Positions 27,902 to 35,392 of a stretch of 64,000 bases of DNA are shown piece by piece. Source of the DNA: Chryseobacterium sediminis. GTDB taxonomy: Bacteria; Bacteroidota; Bacteroidia; Flavobacteriales; Weeksellaceae. The notes beneath the pieces were generated by a model that worked only from the letters and a program-made list of their open reading frames with translations, was not told the origin of the DNA and did not search any database. Where the stretch lies: the NCBI RefSeq assembly GCF_008386505.1, contig NZ_VUNZ01000002.1:310001-374000 (forward strand), in the 5' to 3' direction. Both the position numbers and the translations under genes were made by a program. Each line of letters opens with the position of its first letter. The stretch's first letter is position 1.

Positions 27902-27928
27902 AAAAGCCCTGTTTTCAGGGCTTTTTTA
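27902..27928 (+). terminator. Terminator after glyS
   Basis: A 10-base-pair stem (AAAAGCCCTG and CAGGGCTTTT) with a TTTT loop, followed by a T run. Confidence 0.92.
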
Positions 27929-27980
27929 TTTTTATCAACATATGGGTTAATTTATTATTTTTATCCCTCAAATTTTAACC

Positions 27981-29510
27981 ATGAAAAAAATAACACTCAT
28001 AATGTTTGGGCTGATCCAGACATTTGCATTTTCCCAAACCCAGGATCTTACAACACTTGCCGCCGGGGACCACGTGGGAATGAATGCTTTATTCGATGAT
28101 AAAGACAATCTTTACGGCTACGTTTCTCTATATTCTTACGGAAAATCTGGTGATAAGACCAAAAAATTTGAATATGTAATCTTAGACAAAAACCTCAACC
28201 CTGTTGCCAATAAAGAGTTTGAGGGAGATATCACTGCTGCCTCTTATTTAGGATATGTTGATTTTAAAGGGCAGATTATCTTAAAACCATCAATGATGGA
28301 TTATTCTCTGGTAAAAAGCAGAGAAGTATTTACACCGGTTTCTATGGTGATTGACCCTAAAACAAACTCTATTACCAGAAAAATATATTATGACTATCTG
28401 GAAAACGGCACTTTCAAAGAGATCAACGAACCTAAGAGCTGGAAAGAACAGCGCAAGGAAAACCGTGATGAGAAAAAAGATAAAGGGTACAACTACGTTT
28501 CTGCTGTAGGCGAGCTGAAAGAAGGCGGTTACTTTGCTGTGGAATATAAAGACTACGGGAAGTATGAAAATAACAACAGCCTTATGAGATTTGATGAAAA
28601 TAAAAAGGAGGTCTGGAGATATAAATACAATACTGACGGAAGCAAGAAAATTTATTCTACTTTATCTGTTCTGGAAAGAGATGAGAATTACATGTACTGC
28701 ATCATGAAGAAAGTGAATGAAAAGCAGAAAACATTCAGTCTTCTGGTTCTTGATATGAAAACCGGAAAAGAAGCGTCCAACAAGCCGGTAACCGGATTAT
28801 CTGATGAGACCATTGATAATATTGAATCCTTCTACTCGAATTACAGAAAGCTTGATAATGACAAAAATTTTGATGACAAAGTAGTTCTGCTGGGAAGAAA
28901 CTATGATGATTATGAGGCGATAGGATTTGCAAGAATGCTGGTAGACAAAAAAAACTTTACTGCAGATACTAAAATAATCAATTATGAGCCGAATATCTCT
29001 GCATTCCTTCCAAAATTGAATAAGAATGGCATGGTGGAAAGCGGATATATGCTTCAGACCAAGGACATGTATTTTATGAATGATGGAAGTGTGGGAATCT
29101 TGTCTGAAAAATACAAACCTGCAGGACAATATAATGCCCCAAAAACTACAGACCTTGTTTACATCTACACAGATAAAGACTTCAAAGTGAAAAATGTACA
29201 GGTCTTTGAAAAAGAAAAATCAAAATGGGTAAACAGTGATTATCTGTTCTCTCAATACCTCAACGGTGGAAAAGACGTGGTATTTTTCTACCGCGACTAT
29301 CAGAAAGATGAAGTGACAAAACAGAAAAGATGGAACCTATTTATCAATACCATTATTGACGGAAAATTCAAACAGGAAATTATTCCAATTTCTGAAAAAG
29401 ACAATTATGCAGTAACTCCGTATGTGGGAAAAGAAGGCTATATTCTGCTTCGTGAATATAATGAAAAAGAAAAATTCAATAAAATCCGTTTGGAAAAATT
29501 AAATTACTAG
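27981..29510 (+). CDS. Secreted protein of unknown function, 509 residues
   Basis: A signal peptide (1-18, MKKITLIMFGLIQTFAFSQ) is followed by a long beta-rich protein. Many short strands end in aromatic or charged residues (VILDKNLNPV, LLVLDMKTGKE, VLLGRNYDDYEA, YIYTDKDFKVK), a spacing that suggests a beta-propeller; this is inference from pattern, not a recognised domain. No catalytic motif and no T9SS sorting domain are seen, so it is probably periplasmic. It stands alone between the glyS terminator and a bidirectional terminator shared with the M48 gene. Confidence 0.8.
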   Translation: MKKITLIMFGLIQTFAFSQTQDLTTLAAGDHVGMNALFDDKDNLYGYVSLYSYGKSGDKTKKFEYVILDKNLNPVANKEFEGDITAASYLGYVDFKGQIILKPSMMDYSLVKSREVFTPVSMVIDPKTNSITRKIYYDYLENGTFKEINEPKSWKEQRKENRDEKKDKGYNYVSAVGELKEGGYFAVEYKDYGKYENNNSLMRFDENKKEVWRYKYNTDGSKKIYSTLSVLERDENYMYCIMKKVNEKQKTFSLLVLDMKTGKEASNKPVTGLSDETIDNIESFYSNYRKLDNDKNFDDKVVLLGRNYDDYEAIGFARMLVDKKNFTADTKIINYEPNISAFLPKLNKNGMVESGYMLQTKDMYFMNDGSVGILSEKYKPAGQYNAPKTTDLVYIYTDKDFKVKNVQVFEKEKSKWVNSDYLFSQYLNGGKDVVFFYRDYQKDEVTKQKRWNLFINTIIDGKFKQEIIPISEKDNYAVTPYVGKEGYILLREYNEKEKFNKIRLEKLNY

Positions 29511-29517
29511 TATAAAC

Positions 29518-29550
29518 AAAGAACCCTGATGAGTCATCAGGGTTCTTTGT
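29518..29550. terminator. Bidirectional terminator between convergent genes
   Basis: An 11-base-pair stem (GAACCCTGATG at 29521-29531 and CATCAGGGTTC at 29535-29545), extended by AAA/TTT pairs, works on both strands. Confidence 0.92.
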
Positions 29551-29567
29551 TTAAAATCTTGTTTAAA

Positions 29568-30905
29568 TCAGTTTACTTTCGCTATCGGTTCATTCGTCTG
29601 ATAATAGTCTGCAATATTTTTTATTTCATCCAGACTTAAGTTCCACATAAAGTTCAGGAACTGCTGATAACTTTCGCTTTGATTTTTAGGTTCTATCCGG
29701 TCCAGATACCGGTTCAGATTATAGTTTTTTCGAGCTTCATATATTTTGGAAAAGCATCTTCCCAACCAGCTTTTATAATATTTTTCTTCCTCTTCATCCT
29801 GCAGAAACTGCATGGCCGCATAAATCCCCTGCCCATAATCTTCTGAGTGAAAATAATTGGGTAATATTTCCATTCTTGCTGTTTTCCTTAATGTTACAAA
29901 CAGCTCCGAAGGTTTTTCCGGAGCAATGGGACTTTTAAGCTCAGCAAATGTTTTTTTAAGCATCTCAATTCTTATGGAGATTTCAGGATGTGATGCGAGA
30001 GAATCTTTGTTCAGCTTTTCTTTGTAGAAATTATAATTGTACAGGGAAAAATCTTCCTTCTTCATCCATTTTTCATTAAAAGCCTGCTTTGGAAGATTAA
30101 AAAGCTTTTTATATGTCTCCATCTTCAGCGCTCTTGGCGAAATAGTATCAAAATCTTGCAGTCTTTGAAGCGCATTTACAAATTCAGCTTTCTTAAAATC
30201 ACTGTTTTTAAAAATAACATACCCCAAAGAATCTGCCTGCATTTCGCTTTGTCTTTTTTCCACCCCTTTTTTATACACTGTATTTTTAAAGATATCAAAA
30301 GCTTTCTGGTTCTGTCCCTGGCTTCGGCTTGTGGTAGTTGATTTTATATTCTCCACCAGTATCTTATCCAGTTTATCCTGTTCGATAATTTTTAAAAAAG
30401 TTTTCAGGGAATGTTCTTCTATTTTATGACCCAGCTCATGAGAAATTACAGCAGCAATCTGTTCCTCATTATTGAGCCAGCTGTAAAGCCCCATATTGAT
30501 GACAAAAGTTCCGTCCGCAAGGCAGTAAGCATTGGGCGTATTGTCTTTTGCGATCAGAATCTTCAGGTCCTGAGGAATTTTAGGATTATTCTTTTTAAGA
30601 CGTTGAATAATAGACTGTATACTGGTTTCAAATTCAGATGTAAAGATAAAATCCTTATTTTTCACCTGCTTTTGAAAGTCTGTTCCGAATTCTTTATAGA
30701 TTTTGGACAATTCAGAGCCCGTTTTCCCGGAATATTGAGACTTTAACTTCTTTACGGTTGCTTCATTATTCCCTTCAAAATTCTTTAAAAATGCTTTTCG
30801 CTGTATGTAATCTGCAGTGTCTATCGGTTTATAAATCTGGGCTATTCCCATGATTGAAAATAGGAAGTACCCCAATACAATAAGTTTTCTGGTCATAGTT
30901 TTCAT
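29568..30905 (-). CDS. M48-family zinc metalloprotease
   Basis: An exported protease of 445 residues with this start. The zinc motif HELGH is at about 156-160 (AVISHELGHKIEEHS) and the third ligand Glu lies in QSEMQADSLGY. The N-terminus has a hydrophobic signal (KLIVLGYFLFSIMGIAQ). I placed the start at 30905 (MKTMTRK) because a -7 element, TATTTTTG on the minus strand at 30915-30922, overlaps the first possible Met at 30917; Met at 30896 is equally possible. M48 proteases of this size in Bacteroidota are thought to be periplasmic, BepA-like. The substrate is unknown. Confidence 0.85.
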   Translation of the reverse strand: MKTMTRKLIVLGYFLFSIMGIAQIYKPIDTADYIQRKAFLKNFEGNNEATVKKLKSQYSGKTGSELSKIYKEFGTDFQKQVKNKDFIFTSEFETSIQSIIQRLKKNNPKIPQDLKILIAKDNTPNAYCLADGTFVINMGLYSWLNNEEQIAAVISHELGHKIEEHSLKTFLKIIEQDKLDKILVENIKSTTTSRSQGQNQKAFDIFKNTVYKKGVEKRQSEMQADSLGYVIFKNSDFKKAEFVNALQRLQDFDTISPRALKMETYKKLFNLPKQAFNEKWMKKEDFSLYNYNFYKEKLNKDSLASHPEISIRIEMLKKTFAELKSPIAPEKPSELFVTLRKTARMEILPNYFHSEDYGQGIYAAMQFLQDEEEEKYYKSWLGRCFSKIYEARKNYNLNRYLDRIEPKNQSESYQQFLNFMWNLSLDEIKNIADYYQTNEPIAKVN

Positions 30906-30965
30906 CAATAAGAACAAAAATAACGTATTTGATGATTCATTTTAATATTTATAGCCAAATTATTC

Positions 30966-30973
30966 TAAATTTG
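30966..30973 (+). promoter_or_regulatory. -7 promoter element of the serine hydrolase gene
   Basis: TAAATTTG matches the consensus and lies 22 bases before the start codon. A three-codon reading frame (ATG AAA AAA TGA, 30988-30999) lies between them and its stop overlaps the gene's ATG. Confidence 0.6.
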
Positions 30974-30995
30974 TTAAAGACCCATTTATGAAAAA

Positions 30996-32129
30996 ATGAG
31001 AATACTAAAGTATATGATAGGCGGAGCGGCAGCCGGTGCTGCAACGGCTTATTTTCTGGGATACGATTATTTATTTAATGGTATTTCCAAAACCTATCTT
31101 AAAGGAAAATCAAGTGCGCATATTGATGACGGAAATCTTTTCCCAAGCAATCCTATTGCCACAGAAGAACCTGAACTCTGGGAAGAAGATCCGGATTACA
31201 ATAAAAAAGACTTACCTAAACATTTAGTTGAAAACTTAAAACATTCCAGAACAGCAGCTTTTGTGGTGATACGGAATGGAAAAATTCTTCATGAACAATA
31301 TTGGAAAGGTTATAATCAGCTTTCACAGACCAACTCTTTTTCGATGGCAAAAGCAGTGACTGTCATGTTATTGGGAAAAGCATTGGAAGAAGGAATGATC
31401 TCTGCTATTGATGAAAAGTTTTCTGATTTTTATCCTGAGTTTAAAAATAAAGCATTCGGAAATCAGGTAACCCTGAAAAACCTTGCTCAAATGGAATCCG
31501 GGCTGGACTGGGATGAAAATTACAATAATCCGTTTCTTCCCAACGCCAAAGCTTATTATGGAAAAAGCCTTGTAAAAGCTGTATTCTCAAGAAAATTTAA
31601 AGAAGAACCGGGAACAAGATTCGAGTATCAAAGCGGTTCTACACAGCTTCTTGGTTTTGCCCTTCGGAAAGCTCTGAATCAACCTTTGGCAAGCTATTTA
31701 TCAGAAAAATTCTGGATTCCTCTGGGAATGGAACAGAATGCAAAATGGAGTACAGACGATTATGGTATGGAGAAAACGTATTGCTGCATTCATTCCAATG
31801 CAAGAGATTTTGCTAAACTAGGACAGCTCTTCCTGAATGATGGTAAGGTTGGGGATCAGCAGATTCTTAACGCTGATTTCATTGAACAGATGAGAACTCC
31901 CACAGAAAAGTCTGAAAATATTTATGGAATGGGGCTTTGGATCAACCATGACAATCCCATCAAACATTATTATTTTCTGGGATTACAGGGACAGTATATT
32001 ATTATGGTTCCTGAACACAATATCGTCATTGTAAAAACCGGAAGCTACTCCAACAACCCTAAAAATGACAGAGGAAGACCTGATCAGGTAAAATTCTTTG
32101 TGAACGAAATTGTACAATTATTCCAATAA
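30996..32129 (+). CDS. Class C beta-lactamase-like serine hydrolase
   Basis: A 377-residue enzyme of the beta-lactamase class C/penicillin-binding fold. The SxxK motif is SMAK at 116-119 (Ser116 nucleophile) and the YxS motif is YQS at 211-213. The N-terminal hydrophobic stretch (MIGGAAAGAATAYFLG) can anchor it in the membrane. The fold covers many esterases and D-aminopeptidases, and this is not a recognisable AmpC. Its start overlaps the stop of the upstream three-codon frame. A DUF1801/YdeI-like gene starts 5 bases downstream and is probably co-transcribed. Confidence 0.87.
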   Translation: MRILKYMIGGAAAGAATAYFLGYDYLFNGISKTYLKGKSSAHIDDGNLFPSNPIATEEPELWEEDPDYNKKDLPKHLVENLKHSRTAAFVVIRNGKILHEQYWKGYNQLSQTNSFSMAKAVTVMLLGKALEEGMISAIDEKFSDFYPEFKNKAFGNQVTLKNLAQMESGLDWDENYNNPFLPNAKAYYGKSLVKAVFSRKFKEEPGTRFEYQSGSTQLLGFALRKALNQPLASYLSEKFWIPLGMEQNAKWSTDDYGMEKTYCCIHSNARDFAKLGQLFLNDGKVGDQQILNADFIEQMRTPTEKSENIYGMGLWINHDNPIKHYYFLGLQGQYIIMVPEHNIVIVKTGSYSNNPKNDRGRPDQVKFFVNEIVQLFQ

Positions 32130-32134
32130 ACACT

Positions 32135-32746
32135 ATGGAAAAACACAGTCCAAAAATTGATGCATATATTGAAAAATCACAGGATTTTGCAAAACCCATC
32201 CTACATTACATCCGTGAAACCGTTCATGAATTCTGTCCTGATGCTGAAGAAACTATGAAGTGGAGTTTTCCCCATTTTATTTATAAAGGGAAAAATCTTT
32301 GTGCTATGGCTTCTTTCAAACAGCACTGCACTTTTGGATTCTGGCTGGAAAAGGAAATGAAAACCATGCAGGAGATCACTCAGGATATTGAGAAAAACTC
32401 GATGTTCAGTTTAGGAAAAATTATGCAGGTAGGAGATCTTCCCTCCAAACCTCAGCTGAAAAAAGCAATTAAGGAAGCAATGGAACTTACGGATATGGGA
32501 GTTACTATGAAGAAAGCGGCACCTTCTAAAACAGAAATGGAAGTTCCGGATTATTTTAAGGCTGCTTTAAAGGCTCATTCAAAGGCTTCAGATATTTTTG
32601 AAAAGGCTTCACCATCATTCAGAAAGGAATATATTTCCTGGATAATAGAAGCTAAAACCGAAGCAACCCGAAATAAAAGACTGGAGCAATCTTTGGAGTG
32701 GATAGCGGAAGGGAAAAGCCGTAACTGGAAATACCAAAAAAAATAA
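32135..32746 (+). CDS. DUF1801/YdeI-OmdA-like cytoplasmic protein
   Basis: A 203-residue protein with an N-terminal DUF1801 domain (KPILHYIRETVHEFCPDAEE near 20, then MKWSFPHFIYKGKNL) and a C-terminal bacteriocin-protection YdeI/OmpD-associated part (SPSFRKEYISWIIEAKTEAT, RNKRLEQSLEWIAEGK). Homologues of the C-terminal part have been linked to resistance to antimicrobial peptides, but the mechanism is unclear. No signal peptide is present. It forms a two-gene unit with the serine hydrolase. Confidence 0.85.
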   Translation: MEKHSPKIDAYIEKSQDFAKPILHYIRETVHEFCPDAEETMKWSFPHFIYKGKNLCAMASFKQHCTFGFWLEKEMKTMQEITQDIEKNSMFSLGKIMQVGDLPSKPQLKKAIKEAMELTDMGVTMKKAAPSKTEMEVPDYFKAALKAHSKASDIFEKASPSFRKEYISWIIEAKTEATRNKRLEQSLEWIAEGKSRNWKYQKK

Positions 32747-32768
32747 AACACAATGAAGAAAAAGATTA

Positions 32769-33041
32769 TTAGAAAAAAGATTGAAGGTCATGAATAAGTT
32801 CACTGTAGGATTTATTTTCTCCTGATTTCAATATTTTACCTGTCTCAAGTTCTTCAACAATGATGTCATAATGATTGCTTTTAGGATTGTAAAATGTTGA
32901 AATATAAACAACAATATTTTCTTTCTGCAATCCTAGGGCTGCAGTATCACCATCCCAATAATCAACCATCTCATATCCGAAAAAATTTTCCCGAGACAAC
33001 TGCTTTACTAAATTATTGATTTCAGTCGTTTTATTTTTCAT
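32769..33041 (-). CDS. Small hypothetical protein, 90 residues
   Basis: A 90-residue cytoplasmic-looking protein, net acidic, without signal or membrane segment. The middle (GLQKENIVVYISTFYNPKSNHYDIIVEELETG) reads like four beta strands between two helices. No family is recognised. It stands alone, convergent with the gene ending at 32746 and followed by umuC on the same strand side. Confidence 0.6.
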   Translation of the reverse strand: MKNKTTEINNLVKQLSRENFFGYEMVDYWDGDTAALGLQKENIVVYISTFYNPKSNHYDIIVEELETGKILKSGENKSYSELIHDLQSFF

Positions 33042-33089
33042 TCAAAAAGAAAGACGAAAATACGCAGAATTTTTGAAGGAGGAATAGTG

Positions 33090-34361
33090 TTAATGAAACC
33101 TGAAGTTAGCTTCCGGCAATGTATTTTTTTTCAGGAAAGCCTCATATTCCGGAGACAGCTTTGCCCGTCCAAAGGTATTTTCACCACTCATGCTTCCAAG
33201 ACGTACCTTATCCTTCCCATATTTCCGGTTCATAGCATCCATAGCTTTCATCACAGGAAGATGCTGGTTTTGTGTATCTTCTTCAAAAAGGCCAATTTGT
33301 CTCTGATCTTCGGGTACAAAATCATTCACCATCACACCTGCTCTTTTATAATGAAACCCCTCTCTGTAAATAGCTTCAAAAAGTTCATTAACCACTCTTC
33401 CTATTAAGATTGATGAATTGGTAGGATTGGATAAAATCCGGGTCATTGCATTTCTGTATTCGGGAAGATCTTTCCTAAAACGGTTAGTCTGTACAAAAAC
33501 AGTAATCATTTTACAACAGGTATTCTGCTTTCTTAATCTTTCTGAGCAGTACATTCCAAAAGTTTCTACCCGTTCTCTTACTTCTTCTTTTTTCGTAAGC
33601 ATCTGCATAAAGCTTCGGGTAACCGCTATGGATTTTTTAGGCGAGGGAGCATCCAGTTCCAGCTGTCGAATGCCCTTCAGCTCATTGATCATCCTTACTC
33701 CATGAATTCCCATAATCTTCCGAACCCATATTTCAGGTTTCTGAAGAAGATCCCAGGCCTTATAGACACCACTGTCATTCATTTTGACAGCCAGCCTTCT
33801 TCCGATTCCCCAAACGTCTCCGATATTAAGCCATTTCAGTGCTTTTTCAATTTTTTCAGGAGTATCCAGAATATAAACTCCGTTAAAATTATCCGGAAAC
33901 TCTTTTACAATTCTGTTCGCAACTTTGCATAAAGTCTTGGTAGCAGCAATTCCGATACTTACAGGAATATTTTCTTTCTCGTCAATCTCTTTTTTGATTT
34001 TAGAACAGTATTCATAAATATCAATATACTTAAATCCTGTTAAATCAAGAAAAAGTTCATCGATACTGTAGACTTCATGATCAAGAACATAGGATTTGGC
34101 GATGTTAATAACCTGTTGGCTCTTATAATTATACAATTCAAATTTTGCAGAAAAACTTTTCACATTATGTTTTTGAAAAAGCTCTTTGTACTTGAATGCC
34201 GGGGCTGCCATAGGAATTCCAAGATCTTTTGCTTCTTTACTTCTGGATACAACACACCCATCGTTGTTGGAAAGAACCACAACGGGTCTGCCTTCAAGAT
34301 CAGGATCTAAAGTCCTTTCACAGGAAACAAAAAAGTTATTACAATCTACGAGTGCATACAT
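33090..34361 (-). CDS. umuC: Y-family DNA polymerase, UmuC type
   Basis: A 423-residue translesion polymerase. The metal-binding acids are Asp6 (MYALVDCNNFF) and Asp101-Glu102 (SIDELFLDLTGF). SNNDGCVVSRS at 31-41 and the SIGIAATKTLCKVANR block are UmuC hallmarks, with DVWGIGRRLAVKM as the helix-hairpin-helix. The C-terminal ends in a beta-clamp-binding-like region (QIGLFEEDTQNQ). UmuC normally works with processed UmuD, but no umuD is adjacent. The gene has its own -7 element at 34387-34394, without the box found in the genes on its other side. Position next to the WYL regulon suggests a damage-response role. Confidence 0.95.
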   Translation of the reverse strand: MYALVDCNNFFVSCERTLDPDLEGRPVVVLSNNDGCVVSRSKEAKDLGIPMAAPAFKYKELFQKHNVKSFSAKFELYNYKSQQVINIAKSYVLDHEVYSIDELFLDLTGFKYIDIYEYCSKIKKEIDEKENIPVSIGIAATKTLCKVANRIVKEFPDNFNGVYILDTPEKIEKALKWLNIGDVWGIGRRLAVKMNDSGVYKAWDLLQKPEIWVRKIMGIHGVRMINELKGIRQLELDAPSPKKSIAVTRSFMQMLTKKEEVRERVETFGMYCSERLRKQNTCCKMITVFVQTNRFRKDLPEYRNAMTRILSNPTNSSILIGRVVNELFEAIYREGFHYKRAGVMVNDFVPEDQRQIGLFEEDTQNQHLPVMKAMDAMNRKYGKDKVRLGSMSGENTFGRAKLSPEYEAFLKKNTLPEANFRFH

Positions 34362-34386
34362 GACAATTGCATGGTAAAAATCTATA

Positions 34387-34394
34387 CAAAATTA
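34387..34394 (-). promoter_or_regulatory. -7 promoter element of umuC
   Basis: TAATTTTG on the minus strand lies 25 bases before the umuC start. The 20-base WYL-regulon box is not present at the expected distance upstream (34403-34422). Confidence 0.55.
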
Positions 34395-34480
34395 GAACTT
34401 TTAAAGAATAAAATCACCTTTTAGACTATAATTAACACCATATTTAACAACCTGAAAAACAAATGGATAAAATTTTTAAA

Positions 34481-34516
34481 TACGACATGTTTTGTCGCAT
34501 TAGCATTATAATTTTG
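34481..34516 (+). promoter_or_regulatory. WYL-regulon promoter A: box and -7 element
   Basis: Box TACGACATGTTTTGTCGCAT at 34481-34500, 8 bases, then TAATTTTG at 34509-34516. The box has inverted arms CGACA and TGTCG around a 5-base centre. No gene follows immediately; it is a second promoter for the endolysin gene, or, because the box is nearly symmetric, may also influence umuC 120 bases away. Confidence 0.8.
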
Positions 34517-34580
34517 CTCACAAAAACTTTCAAACACTCAGGTTAAGCAATGCAAATTTTCCCATAAAAATTAAATAAAA

Positions 34581-34616
34581 CACGTCAAGTTCCGTCGCTT
34601 CCGTTCTATACTTTTG
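34581..34616 (+). promoter_or_regulatory. WYL-regulon promoter B: box and -7 element before the M15 peptidase gene
   Basis: Box CACGTCAAGTTCCGTCGCTT at 34581-34600, 8 bases, then TACTTTTG at 34609-34616. The M15 peptidase ATG is at 34638, leaving a leader of about 15 bases. Confidence 0.85.
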
Positions 34617-34637
34617 TGTTATAACAAAATAAGAAAT

Positions 34638-35138
34638 ATGGATAAAGTAACCTTAGAACGAATTCAGAAGCTTCACCCAATGGTAAGAGATGAAGCAAAG
34701 CAAATTGTACAAGAGTGTAATGAAGCACTTACCGGAAGAGCCAAGATACGGATTACTCAGGGGTTAAGATCTTTTGAAGAGCAGGAAAAGCTATATGCGA
34801 TCGGAAGAATTACTTCGGGAAAAAAGGTGACCAATGCAAAGGCGGGACAAAGCATTCACAATTATGGTCTCGCTGTAGACATCTGCCTGATAATTGACAG
34901 AAAAACGGTAAGCTGGGATACAGCAAAAGACTGGGATAATGACAAAGTTGCGGATTGGTACGAGTGTGTAAAAATCTTTGCCCGCCATGGCTGGGACTGG
35001 GGTGGAAACTGGAAAACCTTCAAAGATCTTCCTCACTTTGAAAAAAAGAATATTCCCTCTAAAAAAGGTCCTGTAAAAACCAGCTGGAGAACACTCTTGA
35101 AGATGCCCAGAGATCAGCAGAATTATGTTATTTTTTAG
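34638..35138 (+). CDS. M15-family peptidase, endolysin-like L-Ala-D-Glu endopeptidase
   Basis: A 166-residue zinc peptidase. I set the start at 34638 because an upstream in-frame Met (34614) overlaps the -7 element. Zinc ligands fit His74 and Asp81 in SIHNYGLAVDI and His133 in LPHFE; RHGWDWGGNW at 116-125 is a substrate-site block of phage-type enzymes such as the T5 endolysin. It has no signal peptide and no membrane segment, so the enzyme is made in the cytoplasm and would need help to reach the wall, as phage endolysins need a holin. It is one of four genes with the WYL box; a patatin phospholipase follows. Confidence 0.92.
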   Translation: MDKVTLERIQKLHPMVRDEAKQIVQECNEALTGRAKIRITQGLRSFEEQEKLYAIGRITSGKKVTNAKAGQSIHNYGLAVDICLIIDRKTVSWDTAKDWDNDKVADWYECVKIFARHGWDWGGNWKTFKDLPHFEKKNIPSKKGPVKTSWRTLLKMPRDQQNYVIF

Positions 35139-35231
35139 TTCTCACGTATTTAAAATTTTAAAAACACAAATAACCTAACTTACTGATATACAATTCTATT
35201 TTTTAATAAAAAAAATTAAAACCATTTATAA

Positions 35232-35267
35232 TACGACACGTTCTGTCGCTTCCTCCATCTATCTTTG
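35232..35267 (+). promoter_or_regulatory. WYL-regulon promoter C: box and -7 element before the patatin gene
   Basis: Box TACGACACGTTCTGTCGCTT at 35232-35251, 8 bases, then TATCTTTG at 35260-35267. The patatin start is 125 bases further on, so the transcript has an unusually long leader with a hairpin. Confidence 0.85.
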
Positions 35268-35308
35268 CTTTATAAGAAAACACCAAAAGCAATCCTTATA
35301 ATAAGCTG

Positions 35309-35344
35309 AAACCAATAGACATTTTTCGGAAATCTATTGGTTTT
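35309..35344 (+). promoter_or_regulatory. Hairpin in the 5' leader of the patatin mRNA
   Basis: An 11-base-pair stem (AAACCAATAGA at 35309-35319 and TCTATTGGTTT at 35333-35343) with a 13-base loop, ending in a short T run. It lies between promoter C and the patatin ATG, where it could act as an attenuator or stabilise the leader. Confidence 0.65.
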
Positions 35345-35392
35345 ACTTGTCTAAAGTTGCTAATGTTTCTTTAAAAAACAAAAAAAAATAAC

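Noticed and set aside
34403-34422. WYL box at the expected position of the umuC promoter
   Set aside because: The sequence there does not match the box on the minus strand.
34614-34637. Longer start for the M15 peptidase
   Set aside because: The codon overlaps the -7 element, so it would not be on the transcript.
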